The notes beneath the pieces are model-generated. The model was not told the origin of the DNA. It did not search any database and worked only from the letters and a program-made list of their open reading frames with translations. From IMG/VR virus record IMGVR_UViG_3300027749_000536, positions 1 through 21,033 of that record: 21,033 nucleotides of DNA; one strand, given 5' to 3'. Of this stretch, positions 19,516-21,033 are shown one piece after another (within the stretch, counting starts at the first letter, position 1; each line of letters begins with the position of its first letter). A program made the translations under genes and the position numbers. The stretch comes from a virus.

Positions 19516-19537
19516 TACTTTACACCATTGTAAAGTA
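19516..19537 (-). promoter_or_regulatory. hairpin in the gp32 leader
   Basis: TACTTTAC/GTAAAGTA form an 8-bp stem with a 6-nt loop about 60 nt before the gp32 ATG. It is followed on the minus strand by an unstructured A-rich stretch with repeated GCAAAAC. T4 gp32 represses itself through a folded element followed by an unstructured leader, so this could be the equivalent operator. Confidence 0.4.
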
Positions 19538-19570
19538 AAAAAGTGCATATATGTTATTATACGCACTTTT
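19537..19570 (-). terminator. terminator-like hairpin after the 433+ aa gene
   Basis: AAAAGTGC (19539-19546) pairs with GCACTTTT (19563-19570), and an inner TATA/TATA can extend the stem. Read on the minus strand the stem is followed by T-rich sequence (TTTTTT, 19542-19537). It is about 50 nt past the stop codon of the Ala/Pro-rich gene and upstream of gp32. Confidence 0.5.
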
Positions 19571-19584
19571 ATTTATCATTGCAA
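19556..19584 (-). promoter_or_regulatory. candidate gp32 promoters (TTGCAA-N17-TATAAT and GATAAATA)
   Basis: On the minus strand TTGCAA (19584-19579), 17 nt, TATAAT (19561-19556), plus a late-type GATAAATA (19577-19570). Both overlap the terminator-like hairpin. T4 gp32 is served by more than one promoter class, so dual use is plausible. Confidence 0.4.
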
Positions 19585-19621
19585 GAGATATCTTGCTTAA
19601 ATGTGATTTAATTTAGCCGTT

Positions 19622-21033
19622 TTAGATACCAGCCATTTTCTTCAAGTCTGCTAGCATTTTTCGAGCCTCGTCGCCACTCATAGTAGACAACTTAGTATCT
19701 GGTAATGCTTTTAACATTGCTTTTGGATCTTGTTTAGCAGGCGCTTGCGTAGGTGCAGTAGATTGTCCAGGAGCTCCTGGCATGTTTGGCATATTCATGC
19801 TTTTAGTCATATTACCAAATTTATCTTGAATGCCTTTCATCATTCCGCCTACAGGATCTTCACCACCTGCATCAAATCCCATACCGCCCGCCATATCTCT
19901 AAACTTGCCCATTGCAGAATTGTACCCTGCTTCGGAGTCATCTTGTTTGCCATCTATAGTCGATTTAAAATTTGATGTTTTAGTTGCACCTGGCTTGTTA
20001 CTCATGTTTTTAAACATTTGGTCAACATCCATGTTCATTCCGCCTAACCCAGATTCGGTAATTCCGGCTAACTGACGTAGGCGTTTTGATTCGTAAACTT
20101 GTGAAAGTTCACTGATTACACCGTGCGCCATCTTGGCCGCATCTTCACCAAATTGTTTTTCAACTGCTAGTAGTACACCAGTTTCTCCTTTAGGGAAATT
20201 ACCAGTTGTTTCATCGTACATTGATTTAACAAACTCAACTACTTCGTTTTGTTTGCCGGTGCCTTCAAAAAACTCTTCAACATCCATGCCAGCTTTGGTA
20301 ATAGCTTCACCTAAGCTCATTTCACCTGAACCAAAGTTAACCATGGTCTCAGCAGTTGCACCAGCTTTCTTTGCTTTGGCAATGGCATCTGCCATTCCTT
20401 TCTTAGCTAGATGACGTGCTTTGTGCTTAACTGGATTACCGTATTGATCTTTATCGTTTTCACCTTTCTTAGTGTAAGGGCCGTCAAATGGTGGATCTTC
20501 TTTTTCTTCTGCTACAGGAGCTGCCGCTGCCGGAACTGCTGCCGCTGGATCAGCTGGAGGTGCTTCTGGAGCAGGTGCTGCTGCCGCTGGTTCAGCTGGA
20601 GGTGCTTCTGGAGCAGGCTCAGTAGGTGCAGGTGTAGTACTATCAAAATTGATCTTACTAGCAATGTCTGTACCATTTTCTTCGTCGTGCTTCTCTAAGT
20701 AACTCTTTAAGAATTCTCTAATGTCCATTTCTGGATTTACTTTACCTAATTGTTTAATTGCGTCAGTAAATTCTTGATCATCAATTACACCTTTTAGACT
20801 TTGAATAGCATTAGTACCATCAACTCCTGCTGGGAATTCTTGAGCAATTAACTGATTTAATGTCTGTATAGATGCGCTCTGACTTTCTTCGTCTGTATTA
20901 AACAAGTCACTTTCTTCTCTCATAATGTTGTCTAAATAAGATTCAAATGCAGATTCTTCTGGTAAGTTAGGTGTATGGTGGTGCCCTAATGCCCCTTTGA
21001 TACGATCTTTTACATTTCTAATGCCACTTTTGC
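19622..21033 (-). CDS. Ala/Pro-rich conserved phage protein, 5' end outside window, at least 470 aa
   Basis: The frame is open beyond ATG 20923 to the right edge (preceding codons read HHHTPNLPEESAFESYLDNI), so the real start is probably outside. From ATG 20923 the order is: acidic helical start; Ala/Pro linker around residues 95-140 with a 14-residue repeat; conserved DPPFDGPYTKKGENDKDQYG; basic helical KHKARHLAKKGMADAIAKAK; EMSLGEAITKAGMDVEEFFE; then Met/Gly-rich low complexity and a helical end DEARKMLADLKKMAG. Scaffold-like or virion-associated roles are possible. No enzyme motif is visible. Confidence 0.65.
   Translation of the reverse strand, partial: KSGIRNVKDRIKGALGHHHTPNLPEESAFESYLDNIMREESDLFNTDEESQSASIQTLNQLIAQEFPAGVDGTNAIQSLKGVIDDQEFTDAIKQLGKVNPEMDIREFLKSYLEKHDEENGTDIASKINFDSTTPAPTEPAPEAPPAEPAAAAPAPEAPPADPAAAVPAAAAPVAEEKEDPPFDGPYTKKGENDKDQYGNPVKHKARHLAKKGMADAIAKAKKAGATAETMVNFGSGEMSLGEAITKAGMDVEEFFEGTGKQNEVVEFVKSMYDETTGNFPKGETGVLLAVEKQFGEDAAKMAHGVISELSQVYESKRLRQLAGITESGLGGMNMDVDQMFKNMSNKPGATKTSNFKSTIDGKQDDSEAGYNSAMGKFRDMAGGMGFDAGGEDPVGGMMKGIQDKFGNMTKSMNMPNMPGAPGQSTAPTQAPAKQDPKAMLKALPDTKLSTMSGDEARKMLADLKKMAGI
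20536..20617. repeat. two tandem 42-bp units in the Ala/Pro linker
   Basis: Copies at 20536-20575 and 20578-20617 differ at one of 40 positions compared. They encode PAPEAPPA(E/D)PAAA on the minus strand. A recent in-frame duplication that lengthens a disordered linker. Confidence 0.75.

Noticed and set aside
20133-20698. Plus-strand frames opposite the Ala/Pro-rich gene
   Set aside because: Low-complexity antisense products (Ser/Pro or Cys/Arg/Trp repeats) mirror the GCT/GCC repeats of the true gene.

Overview
The window is a piece of a T4-like myovirus genome. It carries the T4-type replication and recombination set: gp61 primase, gp41 helicase, UvsW, UvsY, UvsX and gp32. It also has short, tightly overlapping genes, three phage tRNAs with encoded CCA, and a few NATAAATA motifs that look like T4-type late promoters. 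Gene content resembles the aquatic T4-like phages (cyanophage/pelagiphage type), as judged from remembered protein families. The host cannot be named. The early promoters are near-perfect sigma70 sites (TTGACA-N17-TATAAT), so the host uses an ordinary housekeeping sigma factor.

Layout. (1) Positions 1-4.8 kb, plus strand: an early-type array of about a dozen short conserved phage genes plus one AAA ATPase. Many have their own consensus promoter and a stereotyped leader ending in GGAGCGA or a close variant. A Leu(TAA)-CAT-Arg(TCT) tRNA cluster sits in the middle. The array ends after the ATPase gene in a 3' region with several hairpins and an intrinsic terminator. (2) 4.8-5.2 kb: AT-rich intergenic region, a late-promoter-like motif and a 50-residue membrane protein gene, then a convergent hairpin pair where the coding strand switches. 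(3) 5.2-10.5 kb, minus strand: a lipoprotein, a GNAT-like protein, the gp41 helicase, a NodU/TobZ-like carbamoyltransferase, a 36-residue microprotein, the gp61 primase and a probable virion protein. (4) 10.54-10.92 kb: one conserved plus-strand gene, divergent from the virion protein gene. (5) 10.9-19.5 kb, minus strand, read from gp32 leftward: gp32, a 63-aa gene, uvsX, an acidic 82-aa gene, uvsY, a 391-aa gene, uvsW, five small conserved genes and a 192-aa protein that looks like a miniaturised C-family (DnaE) polymerase core. Most junctions overlap or nearly touch. (6) 19.6 kb to the right edge: an Ala/Pro-rich minus-strand gene running off the window.

How the parts work together. The minus-strand block encodes recombination-dependent replication: UvsX loaded by UvsY on gp32-coated DNA, with branch processing by UvsW and priming and unwinding by gp61/gp41. 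The plus-strand block is probably the early host-takeover set.

Most interesting observations. (a) Two hairpins downstream of the AAA ATPase share an identical 16-nt core whose loop is complementary to the GGAGCGA ribosome-binding site of the early genes, suggesting an RNA feedback regulator. (b) The 192-aa DnaE-like mini-protein keeps counterparts of all three catalytic aspartates. (c) Four minus-strand genes have a -10 box followed by exactly 6 nt and then ATG, predicting leaderless mRNAs. (d) A carbamoyltransferase without the carbamoyl-adenylate-forming domain lies between primase and helicase and could modify DNA bases.
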